From Vibrio sp. UBA2441 (GTDB lineage Bacteria; Pseudomonadota; Gammaproteobacteria; Enterobacterales; Vibrionaceae): 64,000 nt of DNA. The notes under the pieces are model-generated. The model made no database searches, was not told the origin of the DNA, and was given only the letters and a program-made list of their open reading frames with translations. Each line of letters opens with the position of its first letter. The first letter of the stretch is position 1. The stretch covers positions 1 to 64,000 of the forward strand of contig DDQN01000072.1 of NCBI GenBank assembly GCA_002342685.1, in the 5' to 3' direction. The position numbers and the translations under genes are program-made. Of the stretch, positions 25,817 to 35,136 are shown piece after piece.

Positions 25817-28639
25817 ATGCAGCAACCTTATCAAGATCTGATTAATGAACTGAATAAGACGATTGATCAAAAAAGAATCATCACAGACCCAACCCTGACA
25901 CTTGCTTATGGTACAGACGCCAGTTTTTATCGATTGACCCCAAAACTTGTTTTGCAGCTCGACTCTATTGATGAAGTAGTGTTAGCCGTAAAAGCCTGCG
26001 GCCAAAGAAATATCCCACTGACTTTCCGTGCTGCAGGAACCAGTTTATCAGGGCAAGCCATTTCAGATTCCGTTTTAATCACCCTGACAACCAACTGGCG
26101 ACAATACAAAATATTGGATGAGGGAAAGCAGATCTGGCTTCAACCTGGAGTCATTGGTGCGGACGCGAATAAGTATCTAGCACCTTATGGACGTATGATT
26201 GGCCCTGATCCTGCGTCTATCAATACGTGCAAAATTGGTGGTATTGCCGCGAATAACGCTTCTGGAATGTGCTGCGGAACCGCTAAAAACAGTTACAAGA
26301 CATTAGCGGGTATGACAATTGTTCTCGCTGACGGTACCATTTTAGATACGTTAAACAATGAGAGTGTGGAAGCATTTAAACTCACGCATTCACAGTTAGT
26401 TTCAGATCTGATAGCGCTTGCTGCTGATTGCCAGAATAACCCAGAGCTTGCCGATAAAATTCGTCATAAGTATCGCCTTAAGAATACCACGGGTTATAGC
26501 CTGAACTCCTTGGTGGATTATTCGGATCCTATCGAGATACTTCAACACTTGCTTATTGGCTCGGAAGGTACCCTTGGATTTATAGCAGATATCACTTACA
26601 ACACTGTGATTGACCATGCCGACAAGGCATCAGGCTTATTTGTATTCTCTGATATCGAAAGTACATGTCTGGCAGTTAGTGAATTGAGTAAAACAGAAGT
26701 CGCCGCTGTTGAACTAATGGACAGTCGCTCGTTGGCCTCTGTCGCAGACAAACCGGGAATGCCGGGTTTTATTGCCGAGCTAAGTGAAACAGGCAATAAC
26801 GAAGCAGCGGCTCTGCTTATCGAAATTCACGCAGCAGATGCTCAAGACTTGGAAAGACAGTCTGCTGAATTGTTGGCCATTATAAATAAGTATTCCCCGA
26901 TTGAAATGGTCGAATTTAGTCGGGATACCACGGTTTGTGCTCAGCTATGGGGTATTCGTAAAGGACTGTTTCCTGCTGTCGGTGCAGTTCGAGAAACGGG
27001 TACTACGGTCATTATCGAAGACGTAGCCTTTCCACTTGAACAACTGGCACCTGCTGTTCGAGAGCTTCAGGAGCTATTTGTTAAGTATGATTATCATGAA
27101 GCGATTATATTTGGTCATGCGTTAGCGGGTAACCTTCATTTCGTGTTTACTCAGGCATTTGATAGCGAAAAAGAAATTGCAAGATACAGCGAGTTTATGG
27201 ATGCGGTCGCGACATTAGTCGCTGTTGATTATAAGGGCTCGTTAAAAGCTGAACACGGCACCGGGCGTAACATGGCACCTTACGTTGAGCTGGAATGGGG
27301 CAAAGATGGCTACGAACTTATGCAGAAGATTAAAATAATCTTTGATAAGAAGGGTATTTTTAATCCCGGCGTTATTCTTAATGATGATCATGAATCTCAT
27401 ATTCAGAACCTGAAAGAGATGCCGGCAGCGGATACATTAATTGATAAATGTATCGAATGTGGTTTTTGTGAACCTGTTTGTCCGTCACGAAACCTCTCTT
27501 TAACGCCGAGACAAAGAAACTCCGTTTATCGGGAAATTAGCCGGTTACGCAGAACCAACGAAGATCCGGCTAAGTTAGCTGAAATGGAAAAGGTATTTAG
27601 GTATCAAGGTGTCGATACTTGTGCGGCAACTGGTTTGTGTGCAGATCGCTGCCCTGTAGGTATAAACACCGGTGATTTGATGCGTAAGTTAAGACAAGAT
27701 CACAGTGATAGTGCAAAAAGTATCGCTCGCTGGACCGCAAATCATTTTGAAGGCATTACCAAAGCGACCAAACTGGGTTTGACTGCTGCTAATGGCGTGC
27801 ATACTGTCATTGGAACGAAAAATATGCGTGCCATGACTAAAGTTGCACATAATTTGTCAGGACAGAAAATTCCACTCTGGACACCACATTTACCAAGGCC
27901 TGCGTCAGATGTTAATACGTTGACAATTCGTTCAGTAGGTAAAGAGAAGGTGGTTTATTTTCCAAGCTGTGCTTCTCGAAATATGGGTACTGAAAAGAAT
28001 GCCATGGATAACAGGCCACTAGCGGAGGTGACGATCTCGCTACTTGAAAAAGCTGGCTACGATGTGATATTGCCAGAAGACGTTAATAGTCAATGTTGTG
28101 GTATGCCATACAAGAGTAAAGGCTACGTTGATACTGCTAACGACAAGATGAACAGCTTACAAACAGCGCTTTGGAATGCTTCTAATGACGGGAAGTATCC
28201 CATCTTAATGGATACGAGTCCGTGCGCCAGTTTAAGTAAAGAAGCGTTACAAAAAGAACTGGCTATATATGAACCGTTTAAATTTGTCTCCGAATTTGTG
28301 TTGCCGAGGTTGAGTATTACTCCGCAAGCAGAACCAGTAATGTTACACATTACCTGTACATCTCGCAGAAGTGGTTTGGCAGACATAATGCAAAAAGTAA
28401 CACAAGCGTGTGCAGAAAAAGTCATTATACCTGAGGATATTCAATGCTGTGGTTTCGCAGGAGATAAGGGATTTACCACACCTGAGCTCAATGCATCAGC
28501 GCTTGCGTCGTTGAGCTCTCAAGTGCCGGAGCATTGTACTGAAGGCTATTCGAATAGCCGAACCTGTGAGATTGGGTTATCAGAGCATAGTGGAATAGAA
28601 TACCGCTCGATATTGTATTTGGTTGACAAAGTCAGTTAA
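25817..28639 (+). CDS. FAD/Fe-S D-lactate dehydrogenase (Dld-II type)
   Basis: A 940-residue fusion: FAD_binding_4 domain (PLTFRAAGTSLSGQAISDSV near residue 60-80), FAD-oxidase C domain, a 4Fe-4S pair of motifs (CIECGFCEPVCPS near 545 and CAATGLCADRCPVG near 603) and C-terminal CCG cysteine-rich domains (CCGMPYKSKGY and CCGFAGDKGF). This architecture matches Dld-II of Shewanella and the YdiJ group of D-2-hydroxyacid dehydrogenases. GGAG precedes the ATG. The lactate-permease-type gene next along supports D-lactate as substrate; D-2-hydroxyglutarate is the main alternative. Confidence 0.85.
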   Translation: MQQPYQDLINELNKTIDQKRIITDPTLTLAYGTDASFYRLTPKLVLQLDSIDEVVLAVKACGQRNIPLTFRAAGTSLSGQAISDSVLITLTTNWRQYKILDEGKQIWLQPGVIGADANKYLAPYGRMIGPDPASINTCKIGGIAANNASGMCCGTAKNSYKTLAGMTIVLADGTILDTLNNESVEAFKLTHSQLVSDLIALAADCQNNPELADKIRHKYRLKNTTGYSLNSLVDYSDPIEILQHLLIGSEGTLGFIADITYNTVIDHADKASGLFVFSDIESTCLAVSELSKTEVAAVELMDSRSLASVADKPGMPGFIAELSETGNNEAAALLIEIHAADAQDLERQSAELLAIINKYSPIEMVEFSRDTTVCAQLWGIRKGLFPAVGAVRETGTTVIIEDVAFPLEQLAPAVRELQELFVKYDYHEAIIFGHALAGNLHFVFTQAFDSEKEIARYSEFMDAVATLVAVDYKGSLKAEHGTGRNMAPYVELEWGKDGYELMQKIKIIFDKKGIFNPGVILNDDHESHIQNLKEMPAADTLIDKCIECGFCEPVCPSRNLSLTPRQRNSVYREISRLRRTNEDPAKLAEMEKVFRYQGVDTCAATGLCADRCPVGINTGDLMRKLRQDHSDSAKSIARWTANHFEGITKATKLGLTAANGVHTVIGTKNMRAMTKVAHNLSGQKIPLWTPHLPRPASDVNTLTIRSVGKEKVVYFPSCASRNMGTEKNAMDNRPLAEVTISLLEKAGYDVILPEDVNSQCCGMPYKSKGYVDTANDKMNSLQTALWNASNDGKYPILMDTSPCASLSKEALQKELAIYEPFKFVSEFVLPRLSITPQAEPVMLHITCTSRRSGLADIMQKVTQACAEKVIIPEDIQCCGFAGDKGFTTPELNASALASLSSQVPEHCTEGYSNSRTCEIGLSEHSGIEYRSILYLVDKVS

Positions 28640-28654
28640 TTAACAAAAATTAAT

Positions 28655-28688
28655 AAAAAAGCGGCTCTGATATAGAGCCGCTTTTTTT
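28655..28688. terminator. Strong bidirectional-type terminator
   Basis: AAAAAAGCGGCTCT and AGAGCCGCTTTTTTT form a 14-bp stem with a four-base loop, right after the D-lactate dehydrogenase gene. Confidence 0.9.
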
Positions 28689-28689
28689 G

Positions 28690-29310
28690 TTTTAACGAAA
28701 TAAAGGTTACCTTAAGGAATAAATTAATGTTAAAGTCATTAACGAATTTAACATCCTTGCAACTACTGGTGTGTATATATACCTATTAGGTGTTAGTTCC
28801 GTAAATAGATATTCACAATATTAATTATGTTTTTATATTACGTGAGTAATAACTATATGTAGGTATTATTACTTATTATTACTTATTATTAGCTAATTAC
28901 GTTGTAATTTAACAACAAACATAAAAATACCTTTTATCTTAATAATTAACATTTGAAGGATATTTAGCCGGTTTTAATGTGTGTTGCACCATTTATTATA
29001 TCTATTTTGGAAACTTACTGTGTCATTATCTCTGATTTAAATTATTATCCAATTGCCCCTTATTGTTTAACTTGTTGTTTCTACGAGGCTTTTTGTGTCG
29101 AGTGCCGTTTGTTAGGCTTTTTGGGTATTTGTAAAACCCCAGTTAACGTGTGGTTCCTTAATTAGAGGGGATGCAATTATTTTTCAGGCTTATTAAAATA
29201 ACTCGGCCACAATAAATAATTGTATATAAGCAACAAACAAAAATATTAATAATAAAATTAATTTCATATTTCCCAAGAAATATAGAGTTCATTGTATGGA
29301 GTAGTTCTGA
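28690..29310 (+). other. 621-bp AT-rich intergenic region before the lactate permease gene
   Basis: No credible gene; a 62-codon frame at 28977-29165 is Cys-rich, lacks a ribosome site and has no recognisable character. A TATTATTACT decamer repeats almost three times at 28864-28892. A perfect ATATTTC-CCAA-GAAATAT dyad (29266-29283) lies 27 bp before the permease ATG and may be an operator. Confidence 0.6.
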
Positions 29311-30897
29311 ATGTTAACCCTATTTATATCCGTTATGCCCATAGTCATTCTTATTTGGATGATGACAAAAAAAAATGGTGTTCCATCCCATATCGCACTA
29401 CCTGTGACTGCGTTAATGGTTGGAACTCTGCAATACTTTTACTTCAATACTGGTTTTACACTGATCAGTGCAAACATCATCGCGGGTATGTTGTCAGCCA
29501 TTACCCCAATATCCATTGTGGCTGGTGCCATATTAATTAATAGACTGACGTATTTATCTGGTGCAGAGGCTGTAATTCGCCGCTGGCTGGAAGGCATCAG
29601 CCGTAACCAGGTTGCACAACTTATGATCATTGGTTGGGCTTTTGCTTTTATGATTGAAGGTGCATCCGGATTTGGTACGCCTGCTGCAATTGCTGCTCCC
29701 ATTCTTGTTGGACTTGGTTTCCCTCCTTTAAAAGTAGCAATGTTAGCATTAGTGATGAACTCAGTACCGGTATCGTTTGGTGCGGTAGGAACACCAACCT
29801 GGTTTGGTTTCTCTAACCTTGGACTAGATAACTCTCAGTTGCTGGAAGCTGGGCAGGTTAGTGCACTTATTCATATGGTCGCCGCGTTTGTTGTTCCGCC
29901 TATGGCACTTCGCTTTGTGGTTAGTTGGGGTGAAATAAAGCGCAACTACCTATTTGTGTTGTTAAGCACTCTGTCTTGTACGATACCGTATTACCTGATA
30001 GCACAGTGGAATTTTGAGTTCCCTGCTCTGGTTGGTGGCGCTATCGGTCTTATCATTTCGGTTATCATTGCAAAGTCTGGATTGGGCCTTCAAAAAGTGG
30101 TGAAGTCAGAGAGTGATGCGAAGAGCAAGCCAGTTGCATTTGCAGAAGTGATGAAGGCAATGACGCCGACACTGCTGCTTATCTTTATTCTTATTGTGAC
30201 TCGTATCAAGCAGTTTGGTATCAAGTCAATGTTAGTAGACAATACTGAAGTCTTTAGTCTTTCATTAGGGCCTTTGGGTGATTTTAGTATTAGTCAGGCA
30301 CTGATCCTCAAGCTTAGCCAAATTTTAGGGACGGATGTGGCATGGGCTTATAAGACACTCTATGTTCCGGCGTTGATTCCATTCTTATTAGTTGCACTGA
30401 TTTCCATTCCTGTATTTAAATTAGAAGGAAAGATAGTTAAGCAGATGTTTGTGGAAACAGGCAGCCGGATTAAAACTCCTTTTATTGCTCTGGTTGGTGC
30501 ACTGATCATGGTGAAACTGATGATGACAGGTGACGAAAATTCTCCAATCATGGTAACGGGCACAGCGTTCTCTGATTTGATGGGAACTAGTTGGCAGTAC
30601 GTTGCGGCCTACTTAGGTGCCTTGGGCGCATTTTTCTCAGGCTCTGCGACGGTTTCTAACTTAACCTTTGGTGCTATCCAACAAACCATTGCTATCAATA
30701 CCGGGTTGTCTCAAACCACCATTTTGGGTCTTCAATCAGTAGGTGGCGCAATGGGTAATATGGTTTGTATTAACAACATTATCGCCGTTTCAACCATTCT
30801 GGGCATTTCAAATAAGGAAGGTTACATTATCAAGAAGACCGTTAAACCTATGATTGTTTATGGAATCGTCGCCGCGGTGGTGAGCACTTTCATCTAA
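29311..30897 (+). CDS. lldP: L-lactate permease family transporter
   Basis: The 528-residue LctP/LldP-type protein has about 14 TM helices. Recognisable text includes FAFMIEGASGFGTPAAIAAP, NSVPVSFGAVGTPTWFGF and FFSGSATVSNLTFGAIQQ, which are signature regions of the lactate permease family. TGGAG lies upstream of ATG 29311. It follows the Dld-II gene but after a strong terminator and a 600-bp gap, so it has its own promoter. Lactate (either isomer) or glycolate is the likely substrate. Confidence 0.9.
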   Translation: MLTLFISVMPIVILIWMMTKKNGVPSHIALPVTALMVGTLQYFYFNTGFTLISANIIAGMLSAITPISIVAGAILINRLTYLSGAEAVIRRWLEGISRNQVAQLMIIGWAFAFMIEGASGFGTPAAIAAPILVGLGFPPLKVAMLALVMNSVPVSFGAVGTPTWFGFSNLGLDNSQLLEAGQVSALIHMVAAFVVPPMALRFVVSWGEIKRNYLFVLLSTLSCTIPYYLIAQWNFEFPALVGGAIGLIISVIIAKSGLGLQKVVKSESDAKSKPVAFAEVMKAMTPTLLLIFILIVTRIKQFGIKSMLVDNTEVFSLSLGPLGDFSISQALILKLSQILGTDVAWAYKTLYVPALIPFLLVALISIPVFKLEGKIVKQMFVETGSRIKTPFIALVGALIMVKLMMTGDENSPIMVTGTAFSDLMGTSWQYVAAYLGALGAFFSGSATVSNLTFGAIQQTIAINTGLSQTTILGLQSVGGAMGNMVCINNIIAVSTILGISNKEGYIIKKTVKPMIVYGIVAAVVSTFI

Positions 30898-30954
30898 AAC
30901 TTTTTACTTAATAGTGTCAGCAGTCTTACTATCTCCAAAAATACTGCTTAATTT

Positions 30955-30983
30955 AAAGGTCCGAGCTATGTAGCCGGACCTTT
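30955..30983. terminator. Terminator between convergent lldP and lysR
   Basis: AAAGGTCCG and CGGACCTTT arms with an ~11-base loop, placed between the two 3' ends. Confidence 0.75.
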
Positions 30984-30986
30984 GCT

Positions 30987-31889
30987 TTAGAATTTTTCTG
31001 TGTTGCGGTTATAACAGTCGTAGATATGTTCGATAAAAAGTTTGGTTTTTACCGGTAAATGTTTTGTATATGGATAGACTGCGTAAATGCCTAAGCATTT
31101 TCCTACTTGATCCGGAAGAACTTCAATCAGCTGCCCTTCCTTGAGTTCGTCAAATACAAGCACTTTAGGTAAATAGACTAAACCTTGTCCCAGCAGGGCC
31201 GCTTTCTTTAAAGCAGAGGCATTGTTGCTGCAAAAGTTACCAGAGACACTCACAGTAAATGGCTCTTTCTTGCCCTTAAACAACCAGTCAAACGCGCCGG
31301 TTTCTTGATAGGAATAACCAAGGCAGTTGTGATCTTTTAAATCAAGGTGAGTTTTTGGGATAGTACGTTTTTCAAAATAGCTTGGTGCGCCACATATAAT
31401 CCAGTGAGCATCGACTAGACGCCTGGCAATAAAGCTGGAATCGGGAAGAATACCTGTTCTAATGGCGAGATCGTACCCTTCACTAAGAAGGTCGACAAAC
31501 CGATTATCCAGATCCATATAGACTTCAATATCGGGGTATTTTTCACTAAACTCTGCAATAGCCTGAGGCAGTATGAGTTCACCGGAGATGGTTGGGACTG
31601 TAATACGGATACTGCCTGAAAGGCTTTCTCCCAATCCGTTGAGTTCATCTTCGGCGTTTTGTACTGAAAGGAATATTTCACGTGCATGCCGATAAAATAT
31701 TTCGCCAGCTTCGGTAAGGGTTATTTTACGAGTGGTGCGATAGAGGAGTTGAACACCCAAGTCTTGCTCTAGCCTAGTCACTCTTTTGCTGACGACAGAT
31801 TTTGTCAGCCCAACCTGTTCGGCAGCCTTGCTAAATGACCCGTGTTCTATTAGCTGATAAAAAATAAGAAAGTCGTCGGTATTTCGCAT
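30987..31889 (-). CDS. LysR-family transcriptional regulator
   Basis: A 300-residue LTTR: DFLIFYQLIEHGSFSKAAEQ and VGLTKSVVSKRVTRLEQDLG form the winged HTH, followed by a periplasmic-binding-like effector domain with SEGYDLAIRTG and PDSSFIARRL, close to the DsdC/AaeR-like subgroup. It is convergent with the permease and divergent from the cytochrome gene, separated by 384 bp. A 13-bp-armed inverted repeat starts five bases upstream of its ATG and suggests autoregulation. Confidence 0.9.
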   Translation of the reverse strand: MRNTDDFLIFYQLIEHGSFSKAAEQVGLTKSVVSKRVTRLEQDLGVQLLYRTTRKITLTEAGEIFYRHAREIFLSVQNAEDELNGLGESLSGSIRITVPTISGELILPQAIAEFSEKYPDIEVYMDLDNRFVDLLSEGYDLAIRTGILPDSSFIARRLVDAHWIICGAPSYFEKRTIPKTHLDLKDHNCLGYSYQETGAFDWLFKGKKEPFTVSVSGNFCSNNASALKKAALLGQGLVYLPKVLVFDELKEGQLIEVLPDQVGKCLGIYAVYPYTKHLPVKTKLFIEHIYDCYNRNTEKF

Positions 31890-31893
31890 TATT

Positions 31894-31934
31894 AAACTTA
31901 TAGCAATAAAGTGATGTATCGTTGCTATAAGTTT
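31894..31934. promoter_or_regulatory. Perfect inverted repeat upstream of lysR
   Basis: AAACTTATAGCAA (31894-31906) and TTGCTATAAGTTT (31922-31934) are perfect 13-bp arms around a 15-bp spacer, adjacent to the LysR start codon at 31889. Likely LTTR operator. Confidence 0.6.
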
Positions 31935-32192
31935 ATAACAACAAGCTACAAATTTCTGGTGAAATTATGTGATTTTAGAGTATAAGTGCAATGGGAATAA
32001 ATAAGTATTCTTAATGCGTATTATTATCATTTGTATATTTATATTGTTTCGAAGTAATGCTTCTACGTAAATGTTTCTAAATAAAATGATAAATAAATTT
32101 ATCAAATTATTATTTTATGTATAAATCTGCTTAACAGGTTTCAACTAGATGATCACAAAGCTATTTATTCAAATATGGTGATATTTATTTTT

Positions 32193-32206
32193 TTGATTAA
32201 GGTCAA
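32193..32206 (+). promoter_or_regulatory. FNR-type site upstream of the haem protein genes
   Basis: TTGAT-TAAG-GTCAA matches the FNR/CRP-family consensus TTGAT-N4-ATCAA at 9 of 10 positions. It is 68-81 bp before the ATG, compatible with class II activation under anaerobiosis. Confidence 0.55.
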
Positions 32207-32273
32207 ACAATTCAATGGCTAAAATCCTATCCTTTAGTGGTAAGGAAAAATTATATAGCCATGGGAGCTTAAT

Positions 32274-33320
32274 ATGAATAAATCAATAATTGCAGTAAGT
32301 ACCGCTGTCGCATTAGCAGCAATACCTGTTGGATTTGCACAGGCTAAGAGTAGTGTATTAGAAAGTAATAAATCGATGGCTGATATTACCATTGATGGTC
32401 AGGCAGATTCGGCGTGGGATAATGCTAAATCAATAAAAATTAAGCTCAATAAATTACCATACAAACCAAATAATGGTTATGACGGCATCAAAAAAACTAA
32501 CGTAGAAATGAAGTCCTTATACGATGATGAATATGTGTATTTCTTGGTGCGTTATGATGACCCAACGAAGAGTATTGACCGTTTTCCTTGGATAAAACAA
32601 GAAGATGGCTCATGGAAGCAGTTAAAAAATAAAGACAGCACTGGTCACGACAATACCTATTATGAAGATAAGTTCGCTGTGTTCTGGGATATCAATGCCG
32701 ATGGATTTGACAAGAAAGGTTGTAATGCGGCGTGTCACCGTGCAAAAGACGGAAAAATTAACGGAATTAAAGATAAGAACCCAGCACGTAAATACACCAA
32801 CGAGGGCCAGTTCATTGATATGTGGCACTGGAAAGGGGTTCGCAGTGCGGTACACAATCAGTTAGATGATCAGTATGTAGATAGTAATACTGACCCTAAA
32901 GCAAACAAAGGTTGGGGACGTAAAGGCGATAGCAAAACAGGTGGCGGTTACGTAAATAATGTTAAAGATGGTCAACCAGCCTATGTTTCAGAGAATCTGA
33001 AGGACGATACGTTGTTGATTCTTGAAACTGAAAAAGTACCATTTACTAAAGACTTCAGTGCTATTAAGCGTATCCCAGGGTTAACTGGTGCACCATTTAC
33101 TGGTTCTCGTGGTGACGTTGAAGTGGGTGCTGAATGGAAAGATGGCGTTTGGACTCTTGAAATGAAACGTAAACTTGTGACTACCGGCAAAAATGCAGAA
33201 ACACAAGACGTTCAATTTAAAGATATGAGTAAAACTTATCCGTTTGGGGTAGCTGTATTTGATAACTCTCAAATCAACCATATATTCCACAGAGGAGTTG
33301 TAAACCTAGCGTTTAAATAA
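32274..33320 (+). CDS. Exported haem protein with ethylbenzene-dehydrogenase-related domain
   Basis: A 348-residue protein with a signal peptide (cut near AQA at residue 24) and an EB_dh/carbohydrate-binding-module-9-like fold: DITIDGQADSAWDNAK, then DDEYVYFLVRYDDPT and FAVFWDINADGF. A haem attachment motif CNAACH occupies residues 150-155, with three rather than two residues between the cysteines. Met and Lys/His residues downstream could be distal ligands. The family includes NapM-like and other periplasmic b/c-type cytochromes. GGGAG precedes the ATG. It leads a run of three haem proteins after an FNR-like site. Confidence 0.8.
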   Translation: MNKSIIAVSTAVALAAIPVGFAQAKSSVLESNKSMADITIDGQADSAWDNAKSIKIKLNKLPYKPNNGYDGIKKTNVEMKSLYDDEYVYFLVRYDDPTKSIDRFPWIKQEDGSWKQLKNKDSTGHDNTYYEDKFAVFWDINADGFDKKGCNAACHRAKDGKINGIKDKNPARKYTNEGQFIDMWHWKGVRSAVHNQLDDQYVDSNTDPKANKGWGRKGDSKTGGGYVNNVKDGQPAYVSENLKDDTLLILETEKVPFTKDFSAIKRIPGLTGAPFTGSRGDVEVGAEWKDGVWTLEMKRKLVTTGKNAETQDVQFKDMSKTYPFGVAVFDNSQINHIFHRGVVNLAFK

Positions 33321-33343
33321 TCAACGATTGTTTAAATCTCACT

Positions 33344-33372
33344 AATTAGGCCGGCAATATGTTGGCCTAATT
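33344..33372 (+). repeat. Intercistronic hairpin
   Basis: AATTAGGCC and GGCCTAATT, 9-bp arms with an 11-base loop, without a T tail. It may stabilise the upstream message or partly terminate before the pentahaem gene. Confidence 0.55.
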
Positions 33373-33408
33373 GAATTATAGAATATTAGCTAGGCTGGGT
33401 TTAAGACT

Positions 33409-33954
33409 ATGGCTAAATTTATAAAGATATTGAGCGTTACTTTATTGAGCCTGTTTTTGTTCAGTTTTTCTAGTATATCCATTGCGCAAGAAAACATGTC
33501 TGAACAGACTTCAGAGCAGATTTTTAAATCTCAAATTGAAAATGACGATGATATGGTATTGCTTGTTAAAGAAAATAAGCGCTGCATTCGTTGCCATCAG
33601 AAAAAAAGATTGATAAAAGAAATAGAAGCGATAACAAGTGTCGGCTCTCACGCCAGCGAGGAATTTTTCAATAACTGTACCGCATGTCATGGGTTTAAGG
33701 GGAACCACCCTAAAGATGACGCTGAGATAATTAATTTTTCTGAACACTCTTCGCTTACGATTCAGACTCAAAATGAACAATGCACCACTTGTCACGTGCC
33801 AGAAGATTTAAGATCGGCAGAATGGACACATGATGTGCATTTTACCGAAATTAACTGTTCATCCTGCCATGAACTGCATCAGGATGTGGATCCGATAAAA
33901 AATATTGAGCCAACTTCCAGAATCCTAATGTGCATTGATTGCCATGGAATTTAA
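33409..33954 (+). CDS. Pentahaem c-type cytochrome (NrfB-like)
   Basis: The 181-residue exported protein has a signal peptide (to about residue 26) and five CXXCH motifs: CIRCH 59-63, CTACH 90-94, CTTCH 125-129, CSSCH 150-154 and CIDCH 175-179. Size and haem number match NrfB, the electron donor of the periplasmic nitrite reductase, but no nrfA is in the window. It lies between two other haem proteins, so it probably shuttles electrons in a periplasmic chain during anaerobic respiration. Partner enzyme unknown. Confidence 0.85.
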   Translation: MAKFIKILSVTLLSLFLFSFSSISIAQENMSEQTSEQIFKSQIENDDDMVLLVKENKRCIRCHQKKRLIKEIEAITSVGSHASEEFFNNCTACHGFKGNHPKDDAEIINFSEHSSLTIQTQNEQCTTCHVPEDLRSAEWTHDVHFTEINCSSCHELHQDVDPIKNIEPTSRILMCIDCHGI

Positions 33955-33972
33955 ATTAAGAGGAACAGGATT

Positions 33973-34410
33973 ATGAAAATAATTAAATGGTTATTGTTAA
34001 GTCTTCTTGTTGTCGCAGCGCCGATAGCTGGTGCGGAAGATCTACCTAATCCAGATGAAGATAACCTGGCTAACTTTCACTTAAAAGATGAAACGTGTGC
34101 GAACCAATGTCATGTAGATGAAGAGCCTTCAGATGATCTGGAATTTGAGTATAAAAGTTGCATAGAGTGTCACGACGTAATGTCTGAACTTGAAGGACGT
34201 CAACATAACATTAAGCATCAGGATGGCGAGAGTATGGAATGCGTTGAGTGTCATTTCCCCCATGAAGAGTCTGACCCTAAAGACATTTGTACTGATTGCC
34301 ATGATGAAGAAGATGAAGAACTTGACGGATTTTACTCAGTACGAATAGAACAGTTTTTAAACCTTTATTCAACAGAAGCAAAATTTGTTCATCCAGTAGC
34401 GCTTGAATAG
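33973..34410 (+). CDS. Acidic tetrahaem c-type cytochrome
   Basis: A 145-residue exported protein (signal peptide MKIIKWLLLSLLVVAAPIAG) with CANQCH at 42-47, CIECH at 63-67, CVECH at 90-94 and CTDCH at 106-110. The first motif has three intervening residues, like the one in the gene at 32274. The mature chain is strikingly rich in Asp and Glu. AAGAGG precedes the ATG, 18 bases after the pentahaem gene. It resembles tetrahaem cytochrome c3-type domains such as those of fumarate reductase flavocytochromes, but no flavoprotein is adjacent. Confidence 0.8.
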   Translation: MKIIKWLLLSLLVVAAPIAGAEDLPNPDEDNLANFHLKDETCANQCHVDEEPSDDLEFEYKSCIECHDVMSELEGRQHNIKHQDGESMECVECHFPHEESDPKDICTDCHDEEDEELDGFYSVRIEQFLNLYSTEAKFVHPVALE

Positions 34411-34445
34411 CGGTTACTAAGAATTATTTATTCCGTAACTTACTA

Positions 34446-34481
34446 ATAAAAAACCCATCATTAATTGATGGGTTTTTTATT
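34446..34481. terminator. Terminator between cytochrome and two-component operons
   Basis: AAAAAACCCATCA and TGATGGGTTTTTT arms with a short TTAAT loop, between convergent genes; works in both directions. Confidence 0.9.
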
Positions 34482-34503
34482 ATTTATTTTGAGTTGAAGT
34501 TAC

Positions 34504-35136
34504 TTATATTAAAACACGAGACTCGATATCAATGCCTAACTTGGTTAAAAAGTAGGTTTTGTTACTATCTTTTTCAACTAAGCCACTCTTGATTAGTTGG
34601 CGTAGGTGGAAATTAAATTTAGTATGATCTTCGATTCCCACCAAGCGGCATAAATCCATAAACTTAAGTTTTTGGTGAGTTTTAAGCTGACAAATCACGT
34701 TTCTGCGTATTGGGTTGGCTAGGGCACTAAAGACCAGATCACTGTCTTTGTTCGTTGCCGGTGCTTTTAAAGATTTTTCAGCATGAACTTTTTTAAGCGT
34801 GACGGACAAGGCTTGTAAGTTGAAAGGTTTAGCCAAAAACTCGTCAGCGCCTTTTTTCATTGCATTTACGGCCGTATCGACGGTGCCAAATGCGGTGATA
34901 ATCACGATGCCCATATTTGCGTTTGTTTGTTTTAATACTGTAATTGCGTCAATTCCGCTGATCCCACTCATTACAAAATCCAGTAGGGCGATGTCATAAT
35001 GATGCCTCATAGCGCAACTGATCGCTTGCTCTGCACTTTCACAGGCAGTCACGTCAAAGCCATCAAGAGACAAGGCTTCAGTGATGACTTCCCTTAAATC
35101 TAGGTCATCTTCTGCCAGTAGTAGTTTTAAACTCAT
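34504..35136 (-). CDS. Response regulator with C-terminal ArsR-like winged HTH
   Basis: A 210-residue protein. Residues 1-120 form a receiver domain: acidic pair in AEDDLDLRE, phospho-acceptor Asp in IALLDFVMSG (about 54), Thr/Ala in IITAFG and Lys in LAKPFN. The C-terminal ~80 residues read VFSALANPIRRNVICQLKTH, then KFNFHLRQLIKSGLVEK, which is an ArsR/HTH_20 fold rather than the usual OmpR, NarL or Fis output. The start overlaps the kinase stop by one base (TAATG). Confidence 0.85.
   Translation of the reverse strand: MSLKLLLAEDDLDLREVITEALSLDGFDVTACESAEQAISCAMRHHYDIALLDFVMSGISGIDAITVLKQTNANMGIVIITAFGTVDTAVNAMKKGADEFLAKPFNLQALSVTLKKVHAEKSLKAPATNKDSDLVFSALANPIRRNVICQLKTHQKLKFMDLCRLVGIEDHTKFNFHLRQLIKSGLVEKDSNKTYFLTKLGIDIESRVLI

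Noticed and set aside
28977..29165. 62-residue ORF before lldP
   Set aside because: No ribosome site, no recognisable features, AT-rich intergenic context.
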